From Bacteriovoracaceae bacterium UBA6200 (GTDB lineage: Bacteria; Bdellovibrionota; Bacteriovoracia; Bacteriovoracales; Bacteriovoracaceae): a DNA stretch of 64,000 bases. This document shows, piece after piece, positions 18,018 through 27,012 of the stretch. Positions within the stretch are counted from its first letter, which is position 1; each line of letters starts with the position of its first letter. The translations under genes were made by a program, and so were the position numbers. The notes under the pieces are model-generated. The model had not been told where the DNA came from. It saw only the letters and a list, made by a program, of their open reading frames with translations, and did not search any database. Where the stretch lies: NCBI GenBank assembly GCA_002422605.1, contig DISW01000016.1, forward strand, positions 62,001 to 126,000. The letters are read 5' to 3'.

Positions 18018-18851
18018 ATGGGTTTCCGTATCAACACAAACGTCTCTTCAATTGCTGCTCAAAGAACTTTGGGTATCAACAACAGAGAATCAGAAAGCAA
18101 CCTCGCTAAATTGTCTTCAGGCTCTCGTATCACGAAAGCTGCTGATGATGCTGCAGGTCTCGCAATCTCTGAAAAACTAAAATCAAACATCCGTTCATTG
18201 AAACAAGCTGATCGTAACGCCAACGACGGTATTTCAATGGTACAAACTGCTGAAGGCGGTCTAAACGAAGTGTCTTCTATCTTAACTCGTATGCGTGAAC
18301 TTGCAGTCCAAACAGCTTCTGATACTGTAGGGGACGTAGAGCGCGGTATGACTAACATGGAATACCAAAACCTTAAACTGGAACTTGATCGTATTTCACA
18401 AGTTACAGAATTTAACGGTAAGAAACTTCTTAACGGCGAAGGCGAACAGTATGAGTTCCAAATTGGTGCGAATAATGATGCTTTCCAAGATAGAATTGCA
18501 TATGACGCTTCTCAAGTTAACTCACGTCTTGAAAGCCTTGGTGTAGATTCACTAGATGTATCTTCTAAAACAGGATCTCAAGATTCTCTTCAAGCTCTAG
18601 ACTCAGCAATTGAGAAAGTATCTGGTCAACGCGCTTTCCTAGGTGCGATTCAGAACAGATTAGTCTCAACTTCTAACAACTTGCAGACTAACGTAGAGAA
18701 CTTATCAGCTGCTAACTCACGTATCCGTGACGTAGATTACGCTGATGCAACAGCAACTAAAGCGAAAAACGACATTCTAAGCGCTGCAGGTACTTCGGTT
18801 CTTGCTCAAGCGAACATGAGTGGTCAAAACGCTCTTAAACTTATTGGTTAA
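18018..18851 (+). CDS. fliC: Flagellin
   Basis: Filament subunit of 277 residues containing mainly the conserved D0/D1 helices. The N-terminus (MGFRINTNVSSIAAQRTLG, then LSSGSRITKAADDAAGLAISEKL) and the C-terminus (ISAANSRIRD-like LSAANSRIRDVDYADATA, then VLAQANMSGQNALKLIG) are canonical; the central variable region is very short, as in Bdellovibrio-type flagellins. AAGGAGG is well placed before the ATG. It is monocistronic, with a sigma-28-type promoter upstream and an intrinsic terminator downstream. Additional flagellins may lie elsewhere. Confidence 0.95.
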   Translation: MGFRINTNVSSIAAQRTLGINNRESESNLAKLSSGSRITKAADDAAGLAISEKLKSNIRSLKQADRNANDGISMVQTAEGGLNEVSSILTRMRELAVQTASDTVGDVERGMTNMEYQNLKLELDRISQVTEFNGKKLLNGEGEQYEFQIGANNDAFQDRIAYDASQVNSRLESLGVDSLDVSSKTGSQDSLQALDSAIEKVSGQRAFLGAIQNRLVSTSNNLQTNVENLSAANSRIRDVDYADATATKAKNDILSAAGTSVLAQANMSGQNALKLIG

Positions 18852-18887
18852 TACTCTCTCATACCCTGCATTTAAGTGAACAAAGGG

Positions 18888-18917
18888 GACCCACCGAAAG
18901 GTGGGTCTTCCTTTTTT
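18888..18917 (+). terminator. Intrinsic terminator of the flagellin gene
   Basis: GACCCACC (18888-18895), GAAA tetraloop, GGTGGGTC (18900-18907), then TTCCTTTTTT. The stable GAAA loop fits a highly expressed gene. Confidence 0.9.
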
Positions 18918-19001
18918 GGTCTTCTATAAAATTATGATTTGAATCAGATGATTCAAGAGTCTTTAGTGATAAAATACAGGTAACTTTTTCAAGGAGTATT
19001 C

Positions 19002-20093
19002 ATGACTGCTAAGATGAGAGCTGCCGTTTTTGTTGAGCCAGGCCGAATTGAACTAACAATGAAGCCTATTCCTGATGTCGGACCTAATGATGCTTTAATT
19101 CGCATTACTACCACCACCATTTGCGGGACAGATATTCATATTTTAAAAGGTGAGTATCCAGTTGCGAAGGGACTTACGATTGGTCACGAGCCAGTTGGAG
19201 TCATTGAAAAATTAGGAAGTGCAGTTAAGGGTTATAAAGAAGGTCAGCGAGTTATTGCCGGGGCCATTTGTCCAACTTTTACTTCATACGCCAGTCAAGA
19301 TGGTTTTCCTTCTCAAGATGGAAGTTATCTTGAAGGAAAGTGTTCCTGCCATGGCTATAAGGCCACTGCCGGATGGCGCTTTGGTAATATGATAGATGGA
19401 ACTCAAGCCGAGTACGTTCTTGTACCTGATGCTCAGGCGAACATGGCGCCCATTCCAGATGGGCTGACTGATGAACAAGTTCTTATGTGCCCGGACATCA
19501 TGTCTACCGGTTTTAAGGGTGCTGAAAACGCTAATATTAAAATTGGAGATACAGTATTAATTTTTGCTCAAGGCCCTATTGGTCTCTGTGCTACTGCTGG
19601 TGCCAAACTCATGGGGGCCACAACGATTATTACTGTTGATGGAAATGATCAGCGCTTAGAAATTTCTAAGAAGATGGGTGCTGATGTCACTCTGAATTTT
19701 AGAAATGTTGATGTCGTTGAAGAAGTCATGAAGCTCACTGGTGGCCGGGGAGTGGATGCCTCTATTGAAGCCTTAGGTACTCAAGCTACTTTTGAACAGT
19801 CCCTTCGTGCTTTAAAACCTGGTGGAACACTTTCGAGTTTGGGTGTTTATTCTGAGGATTTAAAAATTCCTCTGGGAGCTTTTGCGGCGGGACTTGGTGA
19901 TCATAAAATCAATACGGCCTTATGCCCTGGTGGTAAGGAACGTATGAGACGATTAATCAATGTGGTTGAGTCGGGCAGAGTGGATTTAGGTCTTTTAGTT
20001 ACTCACCAATATAAGCTCGATGATATTGTCTCAGCTTATGATTTATTTGGTCATCAGAAAGATGGCGTTCTTAAAATTGCCATTAAACCGTAA
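19002..20093 (+). CDS. Zinc-dependent alcohol dehydrogenase (MDR family)
   Basis: Medium-chain dehydrogenase/reductase of 363 residues. Catalytic zinc ligands Cys41 and the His62-Glu63 pair (IGHEPVGVI) are present; the nucleotide-binding Rossmann fold begins at GDTVLIFAQGPIGLCA. The usual four-Cys structural-zinc lobe is replaced by a longer loop with only Cys90, Cys115 and Cys117, so it belongs to a divergent subgroup. It oxidises an alcohol or reduces an aldehyde with NAD(P); the substrate is not evident. AAGGAG precedes the ATG. It converges on an aldehyde dehydrogenase, a natural metabolic partner although on the other strand. Confidence 0.85.
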   Translation: MTAKMRAAVFVEPGRIELTMKPIPDVGPNDALIRITTTTICGTDIHILKGEYPVAKGLTIGHEPVGVIEKLGSAVKGYKEGQRVIAGAICPTFTSYASQDGFPSQDGSYLEGKCSCHGYKATAGWRFGNMIDGTQAEYVLVPDAQANMAPIPDGLTDEQVLMCPDIMSTGFKGAENANIKIGDTVLIFAQGPIGLCATAGAKLMGATTIITVDGNDQRLEISKKMGADVTLNFRNVDVVEEVMKLTGGRGVDASIEALGTQATFEQSLRALKPGGTLSSLGVYSEDLKIPLGAFAAGLGDHKINTALCPGGKERMRRLINVVESGRVDLGLLVTHQYKLDDIVSAYDLFGHQKDGVLKIAIKP

Positions 20094-20104
20094 GGTTTAT
20101 TAAA

Positions 20105-20134
20105 GAGAAGTGAGGATATAAGCCCTCACTTCTC
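20105..20134. terminator. Stem-loop between convergent dehydrogenase genes
   Basis: A perfect 11-bp inverted repeat (GAGAAGTGAGG at 20105-20115, CCTCACTTCTC at 20124-20134) with an 8-nt loop. T runs on both sides are short, so termination could be bidirectional but moderate. Confidence 0.6.
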
Positions 20135-20148
20135 ACTCTAAAAAATAA

Positions 20149-21633
20149 TTAGAAAATAGCATCAAACCATGGCTTCTTCTCGCGCTCATCGCAGTCTGAA
20201 ATCCACATATGTTTAACTTCAAGATAAGACTTCAAACCTTCTTCTCCCATTTCACGAGAGAGACCGGACTCCTTGTAACCACCAAATGGCATTCCTGGAT
20301 TTAGGAGGTGATACTCATTGATCCAGACAGTGCCAGTTTCAAGTTGTCTTGCAACTTTCATGGCGTGATTTTGATCTTTTGACCAGACAGCACCGGCCAG
20401 TCCGAAAACTGATTTGTTGGCGAGTTTAATCGCTTCTTCTTCGGTTTTAAAAGGAGTGATAGCGAGAACTGGCCCAAATATTTCTTCATTGAAGATGGTG
20501 TTATCAGGAGTGACTTCGAAAAGGGTTGGCTTGATATAATAACCTTTATCGAACTCGCCACCAGTTAAGCGCTCTCCACCAGAAAGAAGCTTGGCTCCTT
20601 CTCTTTTTGAGACCTCAATATAATTCATGATTGATTCAAATTGTTTCTTGCTGATGACTGGACCGTAACCAGTAGATGGATCATTAGGAAGACCCACTTT
20701 GACGTCTTTAATGCGGTTAACGAGGGCTTCTTTAAAGGCGGGGTAAATGGATTCATCGACAAAAAGTCTGGTACCAGAAGTGCAGATTTGACCTGAGTGG
20801 TAGAGGAAAGCGTAAAGCGCTCCATCCACTGCGATCGAGAGGTCAGCATCTTTTAAAACGATGTTGGCCGACTTACCACCTAGTTCAAGAGATAGCTTTT
20901 GAAGATTCTTTCCAGCTTGCTCCATGATCTTCTTACCCACTTGAGTGGAACCGGTGAAAGAAACTTTTCTGACTTTGGGATTTGTGAGGAGGCGGTCGCC
21001 TTCTTTAGCTCCACCTGTAATGATATTCACTACACCTTTAGGAAGACCTGATTCAGAGATGATCTCTGCAAGCACACCTGCAGTGGCGGGAGTTTCCTGA
21101 GCGGTTTTAAGAACAGTTGTACATCCTGAAGCAATGACCGGACCAATTTTCCAGGCCGCCATGAGAAGGGGAACGTTCCAGGGAATCACTTGTCCGCAAA
21201 CTCCCACTGGTTCATAAATGCGGTAGTTGGTTGAAAAGCCTGCGCGAGAAGCGGCTTCATCTTTAACTTCAAATTGAAATTTCCGAAGCTGGCCTGCGAG
21301 AACTTTAAAGTAAGAAGCCGTGTTATGAACATCGGCCTTGGCCTTCCTAACACTAGATCCTGAATCAGCAATTTCAAGAGTTGTTAATTCATCCTTTCGT
21401 TCTTTAATTTTATTGGAAATGGCTTCCAGAATATCAGCGCGCTTCATTTGATCCATGTTACGCCATTCTGACGAGTGAAAAGCGGCATCAGCAGCATCAA
21501 CCGCCGCATCGATATCTTTTTCTGTTGGAAGATGAACGAGGGCCACGGCTTCACCATTCGCAGGATTTTCTGAAGTGTAGGTCTTTTCAGATGTTTTAAA
21601 TTCTCCACCAATGAATAATTTAATTTCTTTCAT
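20149..21633 (-). CDS. NAD(P)-dependent aldehyde dehydrogenase
   Basis: A 494-residue ALDH-superfamily enzyme that oxidises an aldehyde to the acid. PWNVP (Asn153), FTGSTQVGK cofactor loop, general base Glu250 in LELGGKS and catalytic Cys284 in GQICTSG are all present. It is the third gene of a leftward unit thiolase-lipoprotein-ALDH. In phenylacetate degradation an ALDH domain (PaaZ) oxidises the ring-opened semialdehyde, so this gene could fill that role, but the sequence resembles general betaine/aldehyde dehydrogenases and lacks the PaaZ hydratase domain; the assignment is open. Confidence 0.9.
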   Translation of the reverse strand: MKEIKLFIGGEFKTSEKTYTSENPANGEAVALVHLPTEKDIDAAVDAADAAFHSSEWRNMDQMKRADILEAISNKIKERKDELTTLEIADSGSSVRKAKADVHNTASYFKVLAGQLRKFQFEVKDEAASRAGFSTNYRIYEPVGVCGQVIPWNVPLLMAAWKIGPVIASGCTTVLKTAQETPATAGVLAEIISESGLPKGVVNIITGGAKEGDRLLTNPKVRKVSFTGSTQVGKKIMEQAGKNLQKLSLELGGKSANIVLKDADLSIAVDGALYAFLYHSGQICTSGTRLFVDESIYPAFKEALVNRIKDVKVGLPNDPSTGYGPVISKKQFESIMNYIEVSKREGAKLLSGGERLTGGEFDKGYYIKPTLFEVTPDNTIFNEEIFGPVLAITPFKTEEEAIKLANKSVFGLAGAVWSKDQNHAMKVARQLETGTVWINEYHLLNPGMPFGGYKESGLSREMGEEGLKSYLEVKHMWISDCDEREKKPWFDAIF

Positions 21634-21642
21634 GGAAGCTCC

Positions 21643-22002
21643 TTAAATATTTGTGATCTTAATAGTGATAATAGAATTGGGTTGACCTTCTTCGCCTTTA
21701 GCGAAGATTTCTTTTTGTGCTTTCTCTGTGATCTCATCTTCACCTTTGGTGATAACAACGAGATTTAATTTTTTCTTTTCAACGAGCTTATACTGAATCT
21801 CGTGATTTTTATTCTTCCCCGGAATGATTTTCAAACTAAAGATGAAGTTTCCCATGGGAAGAGAGTATTCTTTATCATGAATAAACTTCTGATGGATCTT
21901 ATAAGTCTCACCATCAACTGCAACTTCTCCCTCCACATTCCAGCAGGCAAAAAGATTGAAGCTTAGAAGGAGTCCTAAGAGAGTAACGGATTTTTTTAAC
22001 AT
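21643..22002 (-). CDS. Small putative lipoprotein
   Basis: Unknown family, about 119 residues. The chosen start at 22002 gives MLKKSVTLLGLLLSFNLFAC, a signal peptide ending in a lipobox-like LFAC (Cys20); an in-frame start further upstream inside the thiolase gene would bury this signal. The mature part is Lys/Glu-rich and beta-type, ending in ITIKITNI. The first codons overlap the thiolase 3' end by 7 bp, and ALDH follows 9 bp downstream. Confidence 0.65.
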   Translation of the reverse strand: MLKKSVTLLGLLLSFNLFACWNVEGEVAVDGETYKIHQKFIHDKEYSLPMGNFIFSLKIIPGKNKNHEIQYKLVEKKKLNLVVITKGEDEITEKAQKEIFAKGEEGQPNSIITIKITNI

Positions 22003-23192
22003 CGCTCCACCGATACCGCTATACCCTGGCCCACTCCAATACACATTGAGGCGAGTCCCTTTTTAAGGCTTGGGTCTCTTTTCATCTGATGAAGGAGAGT
22101 GGTGAGGATTCTTGTTCCGGATGCACCCAAAGGGTGGCCGATAGCAATTGAGCCGCCATTTCTGTTTATGCGGGAAGGATCAAGTTCTAGTTCTTTAATA
22201 CATCCCAGGGCCTGAACGGCGAAAGCTTCATTGAGTTCAATTAAATCAAAGTCCGAGACCTTATGATTAAAGCGGGCACAAAGTTTGTTGATGGCCCCTA
22301 CTGGACCCAGACCCATAACGTTCGGGTGAAGTCCATGAACAGCACCTCCTGTAATTCTCGCCAGAGGTTTTAAGTTGTGACGTTTAACGAATTCTTCAGA
22401 ACAGATCACGACCATACTTGCTCCATCGTTGATCGATGAGCTATTGCCGGCAGTAACGGTTCCTTCTTTACGGAAAGCAGGTCTTAGTTTTGCAAGTTTT
22501 TCCAGGGATGTATCCGGACGTGGTCCTTCATCTGTATCAATGATCACTTCACTTTTTTTAGTGGCAAACTTGATCGGGATAATCTCATCAACAAATTTCC
22601 CTTCAGCTTGGGCCTTAACTGCCTTCTGATGAGAAGCAAGTGCGAATTGATCTTGATCCTCACGAGAAATCTTATGAAGCTTTTGCACTTCTTCGGCGGT
22701 CTCTCCCATTCCTAAAAGTGGGAAGAGTTCGGCCATCTTTGGATTTTCAAATCTCCAGCCAATCGAAGTGTCCCACATCTTTTGAGCGCGATCGAATCCA
22801 GAATTCGCTTTGGATAAAACATAAGGAGCACGGGACATGCTTTCAGCACCTCCGGCGATGAAACATTCCCCAAGACCCGCACTAATGCGAGCGTGAGCAT
22901 CAATGACGGCATCTAAAGAGGAGCCGCAAAGACGATTGATAGTGGTTCCTGTTACTTCAAGCGGATAGCCCGCTAAAAGTAAGCTCATGCGAGCAAGATT
23001 TCGATTATCTTCACCGGCCTGGTTGGCACAACCAATAATGGTGTCATCAATTTCTTTTAAATCGTGAGTGGCAGAAGCCGCATAATCTTTAAATAATTCG
23101 GCCAGGAGATCGTCAACTCGAACACCTGAGAGCATTCCGCCGAAAGATCCGACGGCCGTACGTTTAGCATGAACAATGTAAGTGCTTTTCAT
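21996..23192 (-). CDS. Acyl-CoA thiolase (acetyl-CoA acyltransferase)
   Basis: A 398-residue thiolase cleaving a 3-oxoacyl-CoA with CoA. Nucleophile Cys89 is in INRLCGSS, the His of GHPLGASGTR and the second Cys in MCIGVGQG are present. The segment MWDTSIGWRFENPKM resembles the corresponding stretch in beta-ketoadipyl/3-oxo-5,6-dehydrosuberyl-CoA thiolases (PcaF/PaaJ), which fits the paa-type genes 2.5 kb away on the same strand. It is the first gene of the unit with the lipoprotein and ALDH. A role in general fatty-acid oxidation cannot be excluded. Confidence 0.88.
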   Translation of the reverse strand: MKSTYIVHAKRTAVGSFGGMLSGVRVDDLLAELFKDYAASATHDLKEIDDTIIGCANQAGEDNRNLARMSLLLAGYPLEVTGTTINRLCGSSLDAVIDAHARISAGLGECFIAGGAESMSRAPYVLSKANSGFDRAQKMWDTSIGWRFENPKMAELFPLLGMGETAEEVQKLHKISREDQDQFALASHQKAVKAQAEGKFVDEIIPIKFATKKSEVIIDTDEGPRPDTSLEKLAKLRPAFRKEGTVTAGNSSSINDGASMVVICSEEFVKRHNLKPLARITGGAVHGLHPNVMGLGPVGAINKLCARFNHKVSDFDLIELNEAFAVQALGCIKELELDPSRINRNGGSIAIGHPLGASGTRILTTLLHQMKRDPSLKKGLASMCIGVGQGIAVSVERC

Positions 23193-23351
23193 AATTAATT
23201 TCCCTTCTTAAAACGTGGATCATGCTAACAAGAAAAGCGTAGAATGAGAAAAAAAAGAAGGATTGCGCTTCGAGTAAAAAGCTCCTTTCTCCTTGGCTGA
23301 TATCTCTAATTGTCATAAAACTTACCCCTTAATTCATCTGAAGGAAAAGTT

Positions 23352-25637
23352 ATGAATTTCATTGCTCTCTTGGGTCTTCTTTGGCTTGTAAATCCGGCTT
23401 ACGGATATGAGGCCATTGTGACGAAAGGTGAAATGCCGCCGGTTCTTTCTGAATTATTAACAAAAGCAAATAACGAGACCAATCTAAACTTCTCTCCGGA
23501 TGATTTTATCCAAATAGAGGAGCGAATACTCGCAACCAGTAAATTCACCATGTATGTTCAGTCTAACTCAATGGTTCCGGTCGATGGAACCGCTGTGAGA
23601 ATCTGGAGTGACTTAAAAACAAATGAACTTATTCGGGCCGAGATGCATTTGGATGAAAAGGCCCTCAATCAAAAAGACCTTCTGATTAACCGTTACACTA
23701 AGGCCCGTTTTACTCCTAAGGCCATGAAGTCAAAACAACTGGCCGATTCAATATCCGAGATCGTTAAAAAAGTTGTTTCACAACACGACAGTGACGCTAA
23801 AATTTTTGGTTTAAAATTTAAAGATCAGTGGCAAGGGGGAGACCTGGTTCGCGTCGTGGAAGTCCGAGGTCGCCGGGGAATCCACACGATCTCAATTTCC
23901 TTACTTAAAAATAAAATCCTTCAAACGACCTATCGTGAATTCATGCAAAGTGAGTCCATGTCTCTTCACGCCCATGTTTACCAAGTCTATGAAGAAGTTG
24001 AAGGAACAGGCGAAAGACTAAATCCCGAAGTGAAAGAATTAAAATATCTTTCAACCAGGGTGCCGGTAGGGGGAGAGAATCCTTTTGGCCATCTAAGTAA
24101 AATGGAATTTCTCGATACCAATTATTCTGTGATTCTTGCAGGAACTCCACTTGGTGAGATGCTGGGTCTTTGGTCTGAAACATCGGTTCGAAATAAAATT
24201 GAAAACTTTGTTCAAACTTTACCCAAAGCAGATAACAACTTTAAAAATGGCATCCTTCTTCAGGGAAAATACGCCACCATTAATCTTCATCCTTCCCTTA
24301 AGGATTCAGTTAAGGGAGTTGAACTCCCTCTTAATTCTACCACCAATCATTTAATGAAGTGGGTTCTAACGAATGGTTACAATGGGAAAGTGGTCCATGG
24401 TCTGGAAGGAAAACGCATTACTTCAGAAGAAGAACTGATGGGACGAATCCCTTTCAGGCATCCAGAGCATGATCTCACCACTTATATCAACTCTGGCTTC
24501 GATGAAGTTCAGGTCTATTATGGTGTCACAACCCTCATGGAATCATTGGTTCAAATGGGTTTTACTGATCCGGAGCTTTCGGAAAAACCCTTTCATGCTT
24601 TCTTATTCGATCCTGATATCAGCATGAAAGATAATGCCTATTACTACGATAACACTATTAACTTCACGACCTACAATCCGGGCACTCCCAACCTTGCCCG
24701 TGATAATCCGACCATCTGGCATGAGCTTGGACACGCTATTATGGAGCGCCTCATGGGTGTTCATTTAAACTTTGATGCTCAAGGTGGATACGGTGGACTT
24801 TCTGAAGGCATGGCGGATTTCCTGGCCCAGATTGTTCTAGAGCACCAAACGGAAGGGGCAATGTTTCCTGGTAAAGAGAACATGCGTATTCTAAACGATA
24901 TCGGTTTTGATCTCACCAATGAATTCCATGACGAGGGTGAAGCCTACGGCGGCGCCATGAATGATATGCTCTTAACCGTTAACTCTTACGAAGGGGAGGA
25001 TGGTCTTCATGCTTTTACGGATCTCACTTTAGAGGCCATGCGTTTAGCGAGAAACCATCCAAAGCTTAATGCTGCTAAATGGTTCGATCTCATGCTTTAT
25101 GCAGATTCTCTCGGAAGTTCTATCCGTCCGGCCGGTAAGTACCGGGATCTCATTGAGGGGGCCTTGGTGTCTCGTAACTTCTCTTTTGACCCGGCCTTTA
25201 AAGCTGCTCAAATGGAAGTGAAGTTTGGGAATACAGTTCTCACAGAGCTTTCTCCCGGCTCTCGTTCTCTACCCATGAAGGCCTGTGATCGATCTGGCAT
25301 AGTTTCTTTTGATTTAAATCTTTCTCTAAAGGGCGGAGATTCAAACTTCATCACTTTCCCGGCCATCGTAAAAGTGGAGTACCAAAAAGGCGCCCTTCAA
25401 GGAGCGATTAAATGGTTAGGTGAAGAAACTAATCCTCATACTTATATTGTGAACTCTGAAGCTGAAATGCTTTCAGTTCCTCTTAAGGCCTATGTGGAAT
25501 GTGAATCAGTGAATAGACCTAATGGCGCTTGTCGAGATTATGCTTACCTTCAAGTTTACAATGAAGGGATAACCAAACCTGTGGCCAAGAAAAGATTTTA
25601 TCTGGAATTAGGAAAGGTGAACTGCTCTAAGGATTAA
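23352..25637 (+). CDS. Large secreted zinc metalloprotease (gluzincin type)
   Basis: A 761-residue exported protein. A signal peptide (about 1-18, ending AYG) leads into a propeptide-like N-terminal region without recognised motifs; the catalytic zinc site WHELGHA is at 457-461, with the third ligand Glu485 in GLSEGMADF 24 residues later, as in gluzincins (thermolysin/fungalysin-like). The C-terminal 200 residues are beta-rich with several Cys. A predatory or scavenging role in digesting protein is plausible. The gene is isolated between two leftward operons, and its last 11 bp overlap the 3' end of the split paaH gene. Confidence 0.82.
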   Translation: MNFIALLGLLWLVNPAYGYEAIVTKGEMPPVLSELLTKANNETNLNFSPDDFIQIEERILATSKFTMYVQSNSMVPVDGTAVRIWSDLKTNELIRAEMHLDEKALNQKDLLINRYTKARFTPKAMKSKQLADSISEIVKKVVSQHDSDAKIFGLKFKDQWQGGDLVRVVEVRGRRGIHTISISLLKNKILQTTYREFMQSESMSLHAHVYQVYEEVEGTGERLNPEVKELKYLSTRVPVGGENPFGHLSKMEFLDTNYSVILAGTPLGEMLGLWSETSVRNKIENFVQTLPKADNNFKNGILLQGKYATINLHPSLKDSVKGVELPLNSTTNHLMKWVLTNGYNGKVVHGLEGKRITSEEELMGRIPFRHPEHDLTTYINSGFDEVQVYYGVTTLMESLVQMGFTDPELSEKPFHAFLFDPDISMKDNAYYYDNTINFTTYNPGTPNLARDNPTIWHELGHAIMERLMGVHLNFDAQGGYGGLSEGMADFLAQIVLEHQTEGAMFPGKENMRILNDIGFDLTNEFHDEGEAYGGAMNDMLLTVNSYEGEDGLHAFTDLTLEAMRLARNHPKLNAAKWFDLMLYADSLGSSIRPAGKYRDLIEGALVSRNFSFDPAFKAAQMEVKFGNTVLTELSPGSRSLPMKACDRSGIVSFDLNLSLKGGDSNFITFPAIVKVEYQKGALQGAIKWLGEETNPHTYIVNSEAEMLSVPLKAYVECESVNRPNGACRDYAYLQVYNEGITKPVAKKRFYLELGKVNCSKD

Positions 25638-26154
25638 GAAGCTTTGATGGACGATATCTCAAGTCTTGGGTCTTGGAATATAGTTCATTAAGAAGCGTTA
25701 CTACATAGAGCTCTTTTCCCTGTGACCATTCAAATGGTCCTTTAGGATAATTGACTCCAAACTTCATCGCTCGATCAATGTCTTCTTTTGAAGCCACTTC
25801 TTCTTCTAAAGCGAAGTAAGCTTCGTTGATGATTTGCACAATGGTGCGAGGGAAAACGAAACCAGTTGAGGTTATGGTGGTTTCAACTGGCGCAAAGCCT
25901 AGATCTTTTAATTTTTCTAAGACCGCCTCATTTCTTTCTTTAAAATGAATCTCTGTCTTCTTCGCCTCATCGCAAAAAAGAGCGGCAAATGAGCCCAGAA
26001 GGTGAGGGTATTCCTGATAAAATTCCGCCGGATCATAACAAGTCAGATCCATATAAACTTTCTTGTCACGATTCTCTTCGAGAATTTTTTTCTTTTCCGC
26101 TTTTGTGCCAAAACCAAAATTAATCAGGATGTCGTCGAACAATACATTAGTCAT
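25627..26154 (-). CDS. Second C-terminal domain of PaaH-type 3-hydroxyacyl-CoA dehydrogenase, separate gene
   Basis: This 175-residue protein corresponds to the C-terminal part of PaaH. The end reads IINEAYFALEEEVASKEDIDRAMKFG, VNYPKGPFEW and YRPSKLL (given in pieces), the same order as in full-length PaaH. It has no NAD-binding domain. The start at 26154 overlaps the 3' end of the upstream dehydrogenase gene by 8 bp, with GAGGA about 10 bp before it, so it is translated on its own and is not a simple frameshift artefact. It probably associates with the 287-residue NAD-domain protein to rebuild a PaaH-like enzyme. Confidence 0.8.
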   Translation of the reverse strand: MTNVLFDDILINFGFGTKAEKKKILEENRDKKVYMDLTCYDPAEFYQEYPHLLGSFAALFCDEAKKTEIHFKERNEAVLEKLKDLGFAPVETTITSTGFVFPRTIVQIINEAYFALEEEVASKEDIDRAMKFGVNYPKGPFEWSQGKELYVVTLLNELYSKTQDLRYRPSKLLNP

Positions 26155-27010
26155 ACTTATAAAATCCTCGTTTGGATTTTCGTCCAAAGCGTTTTTCATC
26201 TACCATTTGTTTTTGGAGTTTATGGGGGGCAAAGCGAGGTTCTTTACCATAGGCTTCCCATACTGAGCAAGTGACGGAATAGTTAACATCAATCCCGATT
26301 AAGTCCATAAGCTCAAAGGGGCCCATCTTAAAGCCGCCCACTTCTTTTAAAATGGAATCAACTTCCCGCATTGCTGTTTCATTATCATCTTCTACAATAC
26401 GAAGAGGTTCGCCGTAAAAGTTTCGGGCCACGCGGTTTACGATAAAGCCCGGGGAATCTTTGCACATGGCGGGCTTTTTACCCTGTTTATCAAACCACTG
26501 ATAGAGGTTCTGGCAAAGGGCGAGATCTGAATCTTTTCCTTTAATCACTTCTACTAACTTCATAATGGTCGCAGGATTAAAGAAGTGAAGGCCTAGAAAT
26601 TTTGGTTTTCGAGTCTCGGTCACAGCTTCGGCCATGAGTTCAATCGGAAAGCTCGAAGTATTAGAGGCAATAATAGTATGAGGTTCAAAGTGACTATCAA
26701 GTTTTTTGAAGAGCTCTTTTTTGACTTCCAGATTCTCAATGATTGCCTCAATCACAAGATCTGCATCTGTTGAAATCGAGTCTAATGATTTTAATGAAAG
26801 ATGAGTTTTCATCTTTTCAGCATCACTGGAAGAAATTTTATTTTTTTGAACCAGACTATCCCAGGAAGAATGGATGGACTTTAAGGCCTTCTCCATCTGC
26901 TCACTGGAGTTATCAACTAATTCAACAGCACACATTTGTTGAGCGAACCATTGAGCGATGCCGGAACCCATGGTTCCGGCACCTATGACGACTACTTTTT
27001 GTAAATTCAT
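26147..27010 (-). CDS. paaH: 3-hydroxyacyl-CoA dehydrogenase (PaaH-like, NAD domain plus first C-terminal domain)
   Basis: NAD-dependent oxidation of 3-hydroxyacyl-CoA; in the phenylacetate route this is 3-hydroxyadipyl-CoA. The Rossmann motif VVVIGAGTMGSGIA is near the N-terminus, followed by EAIIENLEVKKELF, NTSSFPI, GLHFFNPA with the catalytic His, and the terminal domain ending RKSKRGFYKY. At 287 residues it matches stand-alone 3-hydroxybutyryl-CoA dehydrogenases; E. coli PaaH is about 475 residues because it has a second C-terminal domain, here encoded by the next gene. It follows paaA after 2 bp. Confidence 0.88.
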   Translation of the reverse strand: MNLQKVVVIGAGTMGSGIAQWFAQQMCAVELVDNSSEQMEKALKSIHSSWDSLVQKNKISSSDAEKMKTHLSLKSLDSISTDADLVIEAIIENLEVKKELFKKLDSHFEPHTIIASNTSSFPIELMAEAVTETRKPKFLGLHFFNPATIMKLVEVIKGKDSDLALCQNLYQWFDKQGKKPAMCKDSPGFIVNRVARNFYGEPLRIVEDDNETAMREVDSILKEVGGFKMGPFELMDLIGIDVNYSVTCSVWEAYGKEPRFAPHKLQKQMVDEKRFGRKSKRGFYKYD

Positions 27011-27012
27011 AA

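Noticed and set aside
20105..20134. Operator role for the 11-bp inverted repeat between ADH and ALDH
   Set aside because: It lies between convergent 3' ends, where a terminator is the simpler explanation.
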